Below are positions 16,640 to 27,904 of a DNA stretch of 64,000 nucleotides, in pieces. Both the position numbers and the translations under genes were made by a program. Positions within the stretch are counted from its first letter, which is position 1; every line of letters begins with the position of its first letter. This DNA is from an uncultured Faecalibacterium sp. (GTDB lineage: Bacteria > Bacillota > Clostridia > Oscillospirales > Ruminococcaceae), in contig CAKSWG010000007.1 in the NCBI GenBank assembly GCA_934511465.1, positions 8,536 through 72,535 of the forward strand, read 5' to 3'. The notes below the pieces were generated by a model, which was given only the letters and a program-made list of their open reading frames with translations, did not search any database and was not told the DNA's origin.

Positions 16640-19600
16640 GCGAAGCACTTCCCGATACCCGGCCTTTTGTCCATCTGCACATCCACACCGAGTACAGCCT
16701 GCTGGATGGTGCCTGCCGTATCGACCAGTTGATGGATCGCGTAAAGGAGTGCGGCCAGACTGCCATTGCCTGCACCGATCACGGTGTGATGTACGGCTGC
16801 GTGCAGTTCTACAAGGCAGCCAAAAAGGCGGGCATCAAGCCCATCATCGGCTGTGAGGTGTATGTGGCCACCCGCACCCGCTTTGATAAGGTGAATAAGA
16901 TCGACGGCAACAACCATCTGATCCTGCTGTGCAAAAACGAGACGGGCTATAAAAACCTGATCAAAATGGTGTCTGCCGCCTTTGTGGAGGGCTTTTACTC
17001 CAAGCCCCGTATCGACAAAGAACTGCTGGAAAAATATCATGAAGGGCTCATCTGCCTTTCCGCCTGCCTTGCAGGCGAAGTACCGCAGGCCATTCTGGCC
17101 GGGGACTACGAGCGCGCCAAGGCGGCAGCGCTGTGGTACCGCGACCTGTTTGGCGAGGGCAATTATTATATCGAGTTGCAGGATCATGGGCTGGAAGAGG
17201 ACAACATCGTTCTGCCACAGCTCATCAAACTTGCCCGCGAGACCGGTATCCCCATGGCAGCCACCAATGACGCACATTACCTGCGCAAGGAGGATGCCAA
17301 GATGCAGGGCATTCTGCTGTGCATCCAGACCGGCAAGACCATTCAGGATGCCGACCGCATGGAGTTTCAGACCGACGAATTTTACGTCAAGACCACGGAC
17401 GAAATGTACGAGCTGTTCTCCATGGTGCCGGAAGCATGTGAGAATACGGCAAAAATTGCGGAGCAATGCAATTTCGATTTTGAGTTTGGCCACACCAAAA
17501 TTCCGTATTACAAAGCCCCCGGCGGCATGGAGAATCAGGCGTTTTTTGAAAAGCTCTGCTGGGAAGGCTTGGAGCGCCGCTACGGCCCCAATGTGCCGCA
17601 GGCCAACAAAGACCGCCTGACCTACGAGATCGGCGTGGTCAAAAAGATGGGCTACACAAACTACTACCTCATTGTGTGGGACTACGTGAACTACGCCAAA
17701 AGTCAGGGCATCCCGGTGGGTCCGGGACGCGGTTCCGGCGCTGGCAGTATTGCGGCCTACAGCGTGGGCATCACCGATATCGACCCTATCCGCTACAACC
17801 TGATCTTCGAGCGCTTTTTGAACCCGGAACGCGTCAGTATGCCGGATTTCGATGTGGACTTCTGCTACGAGCGTCGGCAGGAAGTGATCGATTACGTCAA
17901 CCGCAAATACGGCAACGACCATGTGGCCCAGATCGTCACCTTTGGCACCATGGCGGCACGCAACGCCATCCGCGACGTCGGCCGCGTGATGGCTATCCCG
18001 TACCAGCAGGTGGACGCCGTGGCAAAGCAGGTGCCCATGGAACTGAAAATGACGCTGAAACGCGCATTGGAAGTCTCGCCGGAACTGAAAAAGATGTACG
18101 ACACCGACCCGCAGGTGACGGAGCTGATCGATACAGCTTTGAAGGTGGAGGGTATGCCGCGCCATGCGTCCACCCATGCGGCAGGCGTTGTGATCACGCC
18201 GGAACCCACCGACTATTATCTGCCGCTGGCCACCAACGACGGCCTGCCGGTGACGCAGTTCAATATGACCGAGATCGAAGAACTGGGCCTTTTGAAGATG
18301 GACTTCCTTGGCCTGCGCACCCTCACCGTGATCCGCGATGCGGAACTTGCGGTGCAGAAGCATCACCCGGGATTCTCCATCCAGAAGCTGGATTACGACG
18401 ACCCGGACACTTACAAAATGCTGGGGCAGGGCGATACCGAAGGCGTGTTCCAGCTGGAATCCACGGGCATGAAGCAGGTGCTGGTGGGCTTGCAGCCGAA
18501 GAACCTTGAGGACGTGATCGCTCTTATCAGTCTGTACCGTCCGGGTCCGATGGAGTCCATCCCAACCTATCTGCGCAACCGCCATGAGCCGGATAAGATC
18601 AGCTACAAGACCCCGCAGCTGGCCCACATTCTGGATGTGACCAACGGCTGTATCGTCTATCAAGAGCAGGTGATGCAGATCTTCCGCGAGCTGGCGGGCT
18701 TCTCCTTTGGGCAGGCAGACAATGTCCGCCGCGCTATGAGCAAAAAGAAGCATGCCGTTATGGAAGCGGAGCGCGAGCACTTTGTGCACGGCTGCACCGA
18801 CCCCGGCAACAAGTGCCCGGGTTGTGTGGCCAACGGCATTTCGGAAAAAGTGGCCAACGAAATCTACGATGAGATGTCCAGCTTTGCTTCGTATGCGTTC
18901 AACAAGAGCCATGCGGCCTGCTACGCCTACGTGGCATTCCAGACGGCCTACCTCAAGTGCCATTACCCCAGCGAGTTTATGGCGGCCCTGCTCACCAGCG
19001 TGCTGGACAACACCGATAAGGTCATTGAGTATTCCGGCGAGTGCGCCCGCCTTGGCATCAAGGTGCTGCCGCCGGATGTCAACGTCTCGAACGGCGGCTT
19101 CACGGCAGACAGCGGCCAGATCCGCTTTGGCCTGAACGCCGTCAAGAATGTGGGCCGCAACCTCATCGAGAATGTGGTCAAGGAGCGGCAAAGTAAGCCC
19201 TACACCAGCCTGTACGATTTCTGCAAGCGGATGCACGGCAATGAACTGAATCGCCGCGCGGTGGAATGTCTGATCAAAGCCGGTGCATTCGACCGTCTGG
19301 GCAACAACCGCCACAGCCATGTGGAAGCGGTGGAAGGCATCCTGAAGAGCATCGAGACCGACTCCCGCCGCAATCTGGACGGCCAGTTGGACCTGTTCTC
19401 GGTGATGAGCGGGGAAACACAGAGCAGCGCTTCCGAGGATGATTACGAGATCAGGCAGCTGCCGGAGTACAGCCATCAGGAGCTGCTGCAACAGGAAAAG
19501 GAGGTCAGCGGCCTGTACCTGTCCGGTCACCCGCTGGACGCCTACCGTGAGCAGACGGCCCGCATCGCCTCCCACAGCATCAAAGCCCTGACCGGTGAAG

Positions 19601-20142
19601 ATGCCCACGTAAAGGACGGCGAGCGGGTGCGCATCGTGTGCGCAGTGGTCAAGAGCCGCATGATGACCACCAAATCCAATAGTATGATGGCCTTTACCAG
19701 CGTGGAGGACCTTACCGGTACTATGGAAGTGATCGTATTCCCCAAGGTGCTGGAAAATGTGCGCGATGCACTGCGCGAGAATGCGGTGGTGGTGATCGAT
19801 GGCCGCATCTCGGTGCGTGAGGATGAAGCCTCCAAGCTGCTGGCAGAGAACATCGTTGCCATTGAAAACTACGACCCTGCCCGCCCGAACAACGGCAGGC
19901 CGGACCCCGTAAAGGCCGCACCGCAGCGGCTCTGCATCCGCGTGCCCTCCCGTCAGAGCAGGGAATACGCAAAGGTGGTAAATCTGCTGGGCATTTTTGA
20001 CGGCGACATCCCGGTGCTTTTGTACCTGACAGACACCAAACAATACCTGCGTGCGCCGCGCCATCTGTACGCTTCGGGCCATCCGCTGCTGCTGGAAGAG
20101 CTGGAAAGACTGGTGGGCAAGGGGAATGTTGCAACAAAATGA
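16636..20142 (+). CDS. dnaE: DNA polymerase III alpha subunit (DnaE)
   Basis: A 1168-residue replicative or lagging-strand polymerase. An N-terminal PHP domain begins with HLHIHTEYSLLDGACRI. The palm has PGRGSGAGS and the catalytic PDFDVDF with Asp404 and Asp406. The fingers carry FNKSHAACYAYVA. A helix-hairpin-helix region, an OB-fold near residues 990-1070 and the C-terminal tail complete the family architecture. An insert with four Cys/His residues (HGCTDPGNKCPGC) lies before the FNKSHA block. It overlaps whiA by 4 nt. Firmicutes usually also have PolC; none is present in the window. Confidence 0.95.
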   Translation: MSEALPDTRPFVHLHIHTEYSLLDGACRIDQLMDRVKECGQTAIACTDHGVMYGCVQFYKAAKKAGIKPIIGCEVYVATRTRFDKVNKIDGNNHLILLCKNETGYKNLIKMVSAAFVEGFYSKPRIDKELLEKYHEGLICLSACLAGEVPQAILAGDYERAKAAALWYRDLFGEGNYYIELQDHGLEEDNIVLPQLIKLARETGIPMAATNDAHYLRKEDAKMQGILLCIQTGKTIQDADRMEFQTDEFYVKTTDEMYELFSMVPEACENTAKIAEQCNFDFEFGHTKIPYYKAPGGMENQAFFEKLCWEGLERRYGPNVPQANKDRLTYEIGVVKKMGYTNYYLIVWDYVNYAKSQGIPVGPGRGSGAGSIAAYSVGITDIDPIRYNLIFERFLNPERVSMPDFDVDFCYERRQEVIDYVNRKYGNDHVAQIVTFGTMAARNAIRDVGRVMAIPYQQVDAVAKQVPMELKMTLKRALEVSPELKKMYDTDPQVTELIDTALKVEGMPRHASTHAAGVVITPEPTDYYLPLATNDGLPVTQFNMTEIEELGLLKMDFLGLRTLTVIRDAELAVQKHHPGFSIQKLDYDDPDTYKMLGQGDTEGVFQLESTGMKQVLVGLQPKNLEDVIALISLYRPGPMESIPTYLRNRHEPDKISYKTPQLAHILDVTNGCIVYQEQVMQIFRELAGFSFGQADNVRRAMSKKKHAVMEAEREHFVHGCTDPGNKCPGCVANGISEKVANEIYDEMSSFASYAFNKSHAACYAYVAFQTAYLKCHYPSEFMAALLTSVLDNTDKVIEYSGECARLGIKVLPPDVNVSNGGFTADSGQIRFGLNAVKNVGRNLIENVVKERQSKPYTSLYDFCKRMHGNELNRRAVECLIKAGAFDRLGNNRHSHVEAVEGILKSIETDSRRNLDGQLDLFSVMSGETQSSASEDDYEIRQLPEYSHQELLQQEKEVSGLYLSGHPLDAYREQTARIASHSIKALTGEDAHVKDGERVRIVCAVVKSRMMTTKSNSMMAFTSVEDLTGTMEVIVFPKVLENVRDALRENAVVVIDGRISVREDEASKLLAENIVAIENYDPARPNNGRPDPVKAAPQRLCIRVPSRQSREYAKVVNLLGIFDGDIPVLLYLTDTKQYLRAPRHLYASGHPLLLEELERLVGKGNVATK

Positions 20143-20186
20143 CAATTCTGTGCACCAATCTTGAAGCAATCTTGACAGGATGGATG

Positions 20187-20215
20187 TTTTCAAACCCAAG
20201 CGTTTGTGATATAAT
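20187..20215 (+). promoter_or_regulatory. Promoter of pfkA with internal inverted repeat
   Basis: TTTTCA (20187-20192), 17 nt, extended -10 TGATATAAT ending at 20215. Between the boxes lies CAAAC (20191-20195) and its inverse GTTTG (20202-20206), which could be an operator. An isolated TTGACA at 20172 is too far upstream to be the -35 of this -10. Confidence 0.5.
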
Positions 20216-20312
20216 TGTTCAAGGCAAGTGAAGTGCTATTGACCGGCGTTAATATGGAGAGCGCCGTGTCCAGTTGGGTAAATGAAGAAATAAATTGGAG
20301 GGAAACTCTCGT

Positions 20313-21287
20313 ATGGAAAAGCAGATCAAAACGATTGGCGTGCTGACGAGCGGTGGTGATGCTCCCGGCATGAACGCTGCAGTGCGCGCCGTAGTCCGTA
20401 CCGGCCTGCACAAGGGGTACCGCATGATCGGCATCCAGCGCGGCTATAACGGCCTGCTGAACGGCGAATGCTTTGAGATGAACCTGCGCAGTGTGTCGAA
20501 TATCATTTCCGCAGGCGGCACCATCCTTTACACGGCCCGCTGTCTGGAGTTCAAGACCAAGGAAGGTCAGGACAGGGGCGCAGAAAAGTGCCGTGAACTG
20601 GGCATCGATGCTCTGGTGGTCATTGGCGGTGACGGTTCTTACCGCGGCGCCCGTGAGCTGGCCCACCGCGGCATCCCGATGATCGGCCTGCCCGGCACCA
20701 TCGATAACGATATTTCCTGCACCGATTACACCATCGGCTATGATACGGCCATGAATACCGCGCTGGAAATGATCGATAAGCTGCGCGATACCACCCAGAG
20801 CCATGACCGTTGCAGTGTGGTCGAGGTCATGGGCCGCAACGCCGGCTACATTGCCCTGAACGTGGCCATTGCATCCGGTGCCATGGCTGTGTTGCTGCCT
20901 GAGAAGGAATTTGATATGCAGCGCGATATTCTGGATAAGATCACCGAGACCCAAAAGACCGGCAAGCGCCACTTCATCATCATTGTTGCAGAGGGCGTTG
21001 GCCACGCACAGGAGATCGCAAACGAGATCCAGGCCCGCACCGGCATTGATTCCCGCGCCACCATTCTGGGCCATGTGCAGCGCGGCGGTTCGCCCACGCT
21101 GCGTGACCGCGTGAATGCTTCTGCCATGGGCTACCACGCCGTCTGCCTGCTGGAGCAGGGCAAGTATAACCGCATCGTTGGCATGAAGGGCGAGAAACTG
21201 GTGGATTACCCGGTGGATGAGGCGCTGGAAATGACCAAGACGCTTGACCCTGTGCTGCTGGACGTGGCAAACACCATCAGCATCTGA
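20313..21287 (+). CDS. pfkA: 6-phosphofructokinase
   Basis: A 324-residue ATP-dependent enzyme converting fructose 6-phosphate to fructose 1,6-bisphosphate, the committed glycolytic step. The ATP loop is TSGGDAPGMNAAVRA, the Mg-ATP motif is GGDGSYRGA, and the catalytic loop is GTIDNDI with its Asp. Fructose 6-phosphate binding is seen in EVMGRNAGYIAL and HVQRGGSPTLRDR. GGAGGG at 20297-20302 fixes the ATG. It is transcribed alone and closed by the hairpin at 21317-21356. Confidence 0.97.
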   Translation: MEKQIKTIGVLTSGGDAPGMNAAVRAVVRTGLHKGYRMIGIQRGYNGLLNGECFEMNLRSVSNIISAGGTILYTARCLEFKTKEGQDRGAEKCRELGIDALVVIGGDGSYRGARELAHRGIPMIGLPGTIDNDISCTDYTIGYDTAMNTALEMIDKLRDTTQSHDRCSVVEVMGRNAGYIALNVAIASGAMAVLLPEKEFDMQRDILDKITETQKTGKRHFIIIVAEGVGHAQEIANEIQARTGIDSRATILGHVQRGGSPTLRDRVNASAMGYHAVCLLEQGKYNRIVGMKGEKLVDYPVDEALEMTKTLDPVLLDVANTISI

Positions 21288-21316
21288 TTGCGTAAAACAA
21301 TTTCATAAAATCTTTC

Positions 21317-21356
21317 AAAACCGCTCTTCCGGGCAGCCGGAGGGGCGGTTTTTTTT
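21317..21356 (+). terminator. Terminator of pfkA
   Basis: A stem of about 14 pairs (21319-21332 with 21337-21350) with loop GCAG is followed by a run of T. Confidence 0.85.
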
Positions 21357-23716
<2,360 letters not shown>

Positions 23717-23740
23717 GCGGATACCGTTTTAAAATGAAAG

Positions 23741-23776
23741 GACTGCTGTACAGCGTTTGTACGGCAGTCTTTTTTT
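23741..23776 (+). terminator. Terminator of ligA
   Basis: GACTGCTGTAC (23741-23751) pairs with GTACGGCAGTC (23759-23769) with one G-U pair, followed by seven T. Confidence 0.9.
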
Positions 23777-23809
23777 GCACCCGGCGCAGTTCTATCCGGC
23801 CCGCAGCAG

Positions 23810-23817
23810 CATATACT
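23810..23817 (+). promoter_or_regulatory. Possible sigma-E-type -10 of the spoIIIA operon
   Basis: CATATACT resembles the mother-cell sigma-E -10 (CATAcaNT). The -35 about 14 nt upstream (GTTCTAT) is weak. The spoIIIA operon of Bacillus is known to be sigma-E controlled, so the position is right, but the sequence evidence alone is thin. Confidence 0.3.
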
Positions 23818-23852
23818 CTTAGCAACAGCGGACCCAAAAAGGAGGGTGCAGG

Positions 23853-24743
23853 GTGGACGAGTATTATCGAGCGGTGCGGCTGCTGCCCGCGTGGCTGGCG
23901 CGGCCATTGGAACGTCTGCCGGAGCACGCAGCGGCGCAGATCCATGAGCTGCGGTTCCGGACAGGCCATGGCATTTTTGCAACGTTTTCGGGCCGGCAAT
24001 GTCGGCTGAAAGACCTGCCGCAGTGCCCGCCGCCGCTGCGGGAATGTGTGCTGGACCAGATGCAGATGGAAGAAATATTCCACACCCTGTGCGGCGGGGC
24101 TGTCCATGCCCACCAGACAGAGCTTGCGCAGGGCTTTCTCACCACGCCCGGCGGGTGCCGGATAGGCGTGGCGGGCCACTACGTGGACCGGGATGGAGAG
24201 ACGGTGCTACAGCAGGTGCTGGCACTGGACCTGCGCATTGCAAGAGCGCTGCCGGTATCTTTGCCGGACGAGCTTCTGGCCATGCTGCAAGGGCATTTTG
24301 TGGGCCTGCTGGTGGTGGGTGAGCCGGACAGCGGCAAGACCACTGTTCTGCGCCAGATCGCATCTGCACTGACCGTGCAGCGGCGGGTGTGCGTGGTGGA
24401 CGAGCGCAGCGAGATCTTTCCGCCGGAGCTTTCCGGCCCGGTGCCGCCGGTGGACACGCTGTCCGGCATCCCCAAAGAGCGCGCGGTGCAGATGGCGCTG
24501 CGCACCCTTGCGCCGCAGGTCATTCTGCTGGACGAGCTGGGCACGCTGGCCGAGACGGCGGCACTGGAACAGGGGTTTTTCAGCGGAGTGGATCTTATCG
24601 CCAGCGTCCATGCCTCCAGTGCAGAGGAGGCGCTCCGGCGGCCGCAGGTGCAGGCACTGCAAAGGCAGGGGATGCTGCGCGCGCTGGCGGTGCTGCAAGG
24701 ATGCACGGCGCCGGGCACTGTGCGGGAGCTGAAAGTATTATGA
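23853..24743 (+). CDS. spoIIIAA: Stage III sporulation protein AA (AAA ATPase)
   Basis: A 296-residue secretion-type ATPase that powers the SpoIIIA-SpoIIQ channel between mother cell and forespore. Walker A is EPDSGKTTV with Lys162, and Walker B is VILLDELG. The N-terminal region matches SpoIIIAA (LPEHAAAQIHELRFRTG). The GTG start at 23853 is about 8 nt after AAAGGAGGG. First of eight tightly packed genes in the canonical AA-AH order. The stop overlaps the next start. Confidence 0.95.
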   Translation: MDEYYRAVRLLPAWLARPLERLPEHAAAQIHELRFRTGHGIFATFSGRQCRLKDLPQCPPPLRECVLDQMQMEEIFHTLCGGAVHAHQTELAQGFLTTPGGCRIGVAGHYVDRDGETVLQQVLALDLRIARALPVSLPDELLAMLQGHFVGLLVVGEPDSGKTTVLRQIASALTVQRRVCVVDERSEIFPPELSGPVPPVDTLSGIPKERAVQMALRTLAPQVILLDELGTLAETAALEQGFFSGVDLIASVHASSAEEALRRPQVQALQRQGMLRALAVLQGCTAPGTVRELKVL

Positions 24744-25207
24744 TGCAGCTTTTCCATTGGGCGGGTGCGGCGCTGCTGCCGCTGTGCGGCTGGCTGACCG
24801 GCACGGCCTTTCAGGCCAAGGCACAGCAGCACATTGCCCAGTTGCAGCGCACGGTGGAGCTTTTGCAGCGCATCCGGCAGGAGATCGCCTACCGCAGACC
24901 GGACCTTGCACAGCTGCTGCGCTGTCTTTTGCAGGAGGACCTGCTGGCAGAGTTTGAGCCGGCGGATACGTTGCAGCAGCTTGCGCCGCCGGGGCTTTTT
25001 ACGCCGGAGGAGCGGCTCTGCTTCAGCCGATGTTTTGCGGGTCTTGGGCAGCGCGAGGCGGCGCAGGAGTGCGAACGGCTGGAGTATTACACCGCTCGGT
25101 TCACAGAATTTCTGCTCCGGGCACAGCGGCAGGCCGAGGCAAAAGCGGGCCTGCCCGGCAGGCTGGGCCTTGCAGCGGGCATGGTGCTGGCGCTGCTTTT
25201 TCTGTAA
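24740..25207 (+). CDS. spoIIIAB: Stage III sporulation protein AB
   Basis: A 155-residue protein with hydrophobic segments at both ends (about residues 5-22 and 140-155) and a helical, Gln/Arg-rich middle, resembling type II secretion GspF-like SpoIIIAB. The start ATG (24740, with a second ATG directly after) overlaps the spoIIIAA stop. It acts in the mother-cell membrane as part of the feeding-tube channel. Confidence 0.88.
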   Translation: MMQLFHWAGAALLPLCGWLTGTAFQAKAQQHIAQLQRTVELLQRIRQEIAYRRPDLAQLLRCLLQEDLLAEFEPADTLQQLAPPGLFTPEERLCFSRCFAGLGQREAAQECERLEYYTARFTEFLLRAQRQAEAKAGLPGRLGLAAGMVLALLFL

Positions 25208-25234
25208 TGCCGATCACGGCGGGGGAGTGAGACT

Positions 25235-25429
25235 GTGGAGATCGACCTTGTGTTCAAGATCGCGGCCATCGGCATCATCGTGGCGGTGCTGAACCAGCTG
25301 CTGATCCGTTCCGGCAGGGAGGATCAGGCCATGATGACTACGCTTGCCGGGCTGGTGGTGGTGCTTTCCATTCTGGTCAAACAGATCAGCGTGCTGTTCG
25401 TCACCATCAAATCGCTGTTTGCATTATGA
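25235..25429 (+). CDS. spoIIIAC: Stage III sporulation protein AC
   Basis: A 64-residue protein with two membrane helices (about 5-22 and 34-60) and the conserved EDQAMMTTLAGLVVVL block. The GTG start is 7 nt after GGGGGAG. Length matches the family (about 65). The stop overlaps the spoIIIAD start. Confidence 0.92.
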   Translation: MEIDLVFKIAAIGIIVAVLNQLLIRSGREDQAMMTTLAGLVVVLSILVKQISVLFVTIKSLFAL

Positions 25430-25806
25430 GTACATTTTCCGTGCTGGGTGCGCTGGTCGTTTTTGCGGTGGTGCAGCTGCTTTTGCAAAAATATATGCCG
25501 TCCTATGCACTTTTTGTGTCTGTCGCAGCGGTGCTGTTCGTACTGTGGCAGCTTGGCAGCGCCATGCAGGGCCTTTTGCAGAGCATCGCGGTATTCGGCA
25601 GCCGTGTGGACAGGCCTGCCTTTGCCTGCCTGCTGCGGTGCGCGGGCATTCTGCTGCTTACCGACTATGCCCGTACCCTGTGCGAGGAGGCCGGCGCGGA
25701 CACGCTGGCGTGGTGTGCCGGGCTTGCGGGCCGTGTGCTGGTGCTGGCGGCGGTATTCCCGCTGCTGGAAGAATTGTGCCAGAAGATATGGGGGCTTGCG
25801 GCATGA
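25426..25806 (+). CDS. spoIIIAD: Stage III sporulation protein AD
   Basis: A 126-residue membrane protein with about four hydrophobic segments. It keeps the family ending, in which a Cys/Asp-containing helix (LLLTDYARTLCEEAGADTLA) is followed by a last membrane helix. ATGA overlaps with both neighbours show translational coupling. Confidence 0.9.
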   Translation: MSTFSVLGALVVFAVVQLLLQKYMPSYALFVSVAAVLFVLWQLGSAMQGLLQSIAVFGSRVDRPAFACLLRCAGILLLTDYARTLCEEAGADTLAWCAGLAGRVLVLAAVFPLLEELCQKIWGLAA

Positions 25807-26882
25807 AAAAACATCTGCTTGCGGCCCTTGCGCTGGGCTGCTGCCTGCTGTTCCGGGCCCCGGCGGTACAGGCGGCTCAGCCGGCACAAATGCAAGCGCT
25901 GCCCGGGCAGGAAGTGTGGCAGCCGTATCTGGATGCCGCCCCGCAGAGCGCACAAAGCTTTGCCCGCGACCCGCTGGATGCATTGCTGCGCTTTCTGCCT
26001 GCGTCGCCGGTGCGGATGCTCACCGGACTTGTGCAAAGCTATGCGGATGTACTGCTGTTTTTGCTGCTGGTGATCGTGCTTTCCTTCCTCGCGGGGGACA
26101 GCGCGGACGGCGCTTTGCTGGAACTGGCGGCAGCGGCGGGCTGCGGCACCCTGTTGTGGAGCGACCTTGCAGCACTGGCGCAGCAGATCTGCGAAAAAAT
26201 GCAGAACTGGAAGGATTATCTGCTGGGCTTTCTGCCCGTTTACAGCGGCGTATTGGCGGCGGGCGGCGAGGTGAACGCCGGCGCTGCGGCCAGCGGGCTG
26301 CTGCTCACGGGTCTGTGCCTGCTGGCGCAGTGCACCGCGCTTTTGGTGCAGCCGCTTTTGCAAAGCTATCTTGCTGTAAGCATGGCCTGCTGCATCAGCA
26401 CACAGAAGGGCCTGCCGGAAGCCTGCCGCGCAACGGGAGAACTGCTGCGCAAGGGGCTGGCGTGGGCCGGACGCATCTTTGCAGTGCTGCTGGGGCTGCA
26501 GCGCGCCGTCACCGTGCAGCTGGACCGCTCGGCACTCAAGCTGGGCCAGCTGGCCACCGGCAGTGTGCCGGTGATCGGACAGGCCCTCAGCGACGCAGCC
26601 GAGGTGTTTCTGGCCGGGATGCAGCTGCTCAAAAGCAGTCTGGGTCTGGCAGCGCTGGCGGTGATCGGGGCCGAGTTTGCGCCCCTCTACCTGCAATTGA
26701 TGCTGCACCTGCTGCTTTTGGGCCTGTGCAGGCTGCTGTGCGGCCTTGCCGAGAACCGACGGTGTCTGGCACTGTTCGACTGCATGGCGCAGGCGGTGCG
26801 GTGCATGGCGGCGGTGACGGCCCTTTATTTTGAGCTGCTCACGGTGGGCGTTGGGCTCTTGATGCTTTCAGGGGGTGGTTGA
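25803..26882 (+). CDS. spoIIIAE: Stage III sporulation protein AE
   Basis: A 359-residue polytopic membrane protein with an N-terminal signal peptide (MKKHLLAALALGC, likely cleavage after VQA) and about seven to eight membrane segments. The FLPVYSGVLAAGGEVNAGAAA segment is characteristic of SpoIIIAE. The start ATG overlaps the spoIIIAD stop. Confidence 0.92.
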   Translation: MKKHLLAALALGCCLLFRAPAVQAAQPAQMQALPGQEVWQPYLDAAPQSAQSFARDPLDALLRFLPASPVRMLTGLVQSYADVLLFLLLVIVLSFLAGDSADGALLELAAAAGCGTLLWSDLAALAQQICEKMQNWKDYLLGFLPVYSGVLAAGGEVNAGAAASGLLLTGLCLLAQCTALLVQPLLQSYLAVSMACCISTQKGLPEACRATGELLRKGLAWAGRIFAVLLGLQRAVTVQLDRSALKLGQLATGSVPVIGQALSDAAEVFLAGMQLLKSSLGLAALAVIGAEFAPLYLQLMLHLLLLGLCRLLCGLAENRRCLALFDCMAQAVRCMAAVTALYFELLTVGVGLLMLSGGG

Positions 26883-27353
26883 ATGCGCACATTCCAGAGC
26901 GCAGCCGCGGCATTTTGCATTGCCTGCATCTGTGCCGAGCTTACCACCCTTCTGGTGGGCACAGGCTGGGCGCGCAAATGCATAAAAGCGGCTGCCGGGC
27001 TATATATTCTAGTAGTTCTTTTCCGGCTGGTGCCCGGTATGAAAGTGGAACTGCAAAAAGCCGCTGTGGTCTCGCCGTCGTCCGTCAGTATTCCCGGCGG
27101 CGAACAGGCCCTTTTGCAGGGCGCACAGCAGCAGTTGGAGCAGACGCTCAGCGCTGAATGTCAGCGGCGCTTCGGCGTGGTGGTGCAATTGCAGATCACC
27201 CTTGCAAATGCCGGGCAGACGGTGCAGGCGCAGCGGGTGGTGGCGCGCATCCCGGCAGGCAGCAGCGCGCAGGTGCGCGGGCAGCTGGCCACGTATCTGC
27301 AAGAGCAGCTTGGCACGGCACCGGTGCTGGAAGAACGGGAGGATGCCGGATGA
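26883..27353 (+). CDS. spoIIIAF: Stage III sporulation protein AF
   Basis: A 156-residue protein with two N-terminal membrane helices (about 7-27 and 37-56) and a soluble C-terminal domain that ends in a basic/acidic stretch. Its ATG follows the spoIIIAE stop without a gap, and its stop overlaps spoIIIAG. Sequence is poorly conserved in this family; position and topology carry the call. Confidence 0.85.
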   Translation: MRTFQSAAAAFCIACICAELTTLLVGTGWARKCIKAAAGLYILVVLFRLVPGMKVELQKAAVVSPSSVSIPGGEQALLQGAQQQLEQTLSAECQRRFGVVVQLQITLANAGQTVQAQRVVARIPAGSSAQVRGQLATYLQEQLGTAPVLEEREDAG

Positions 27354-27871
27354 AGGAAAAGGGCGTGTTCTCCGTCCGGACATTGGCCGGGCATTTTAAA
27401 GGCCGGCAGGGCAGAGCACAGCTGGCCGCTGCCGTGGGCGTCCTTGCCATGGTGCTGATCCTGCTTTCGGAGCTTTTGCCGCAGAGCACAAAGCCCGTCG
27501 GGGCCGAAAGCACGGTCGCTGCCCAGAGCAGTGCAGAGTACCAGACCCAGCTGGAAAACCGGCTGGAACGCCTGATCTCCCAGATGAGCGGTGCCGGAAA
27601 AACCACGGTGATGGTCACGCTGGAGACCGGCGAGGAAGCCATCTACGCGCTGGACACGCAGTCCGGCGAGATGCAAGCCCAGCAGACCCATGTTCTGCTG
27701 GACGACGGCTCCGCCCTTACCGAGACGGTCTGCCTGCCGCAGGTGCGCGGCGTGGCTGTGTTGTGTGAGGGCGGTGCGGATGTCCGGGTGGCGGCCCGCA
27801 TTACGGAACTGGTAAGCGCTTTGCTGGACCTGCCGTCCAACCGTATCTGTGTAGAACAGCGCAAGGGCTGA
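27350..27871 (+). CDS. spoIIIAG: Stage III sporulation protein AG
   Basis: A 173-residue protein with one membrane helix (about 22-42) and an exported ring-building domain. The GAGKTTVMVTLETGEE segment is the conserved first strand region of SpoIIIAG, which forms a large ring in the intermembrane space; it is not a P-loop here. Overlaps spoIIIAF by 4 nt. Confidence 0.92.
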   Translation: MKEKGVFSVRTLAGHFKGRQGRAQLAAAVGVLAMVLILLSELLPQSTKPVGAESTVAAQSSAEYQTQLENRLERLISQMSGAGKTTVMVTLETGEEAIYALDTQSGEMQAQQTHVLLDDGSALTETVCLPQVRGVAVLCEGGADVRVAARITELVSALLDLPSNRICVEQRKG

Positions 27872-27904
27872 ACCCCTGCGGCTTATAGTAAGGAGGAAGA
27901 TTCT

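Noticed and set aside
16237..20199. 1320-codon open frame on the minus strand opposite dnaE
   Set aside because: It is an antisense shadow created by GC-rich codon bias; it has no ribosome site or recognisable domain, and dnaE is unmistakable on the other strand.
27590..27620. GAGKTT in SpoIIIAG as an ATP-binding P-loop
   Set aside because: The full Walker A pattern is not met and SpoIIIAG is a known exported ring protein; the match is by chance.
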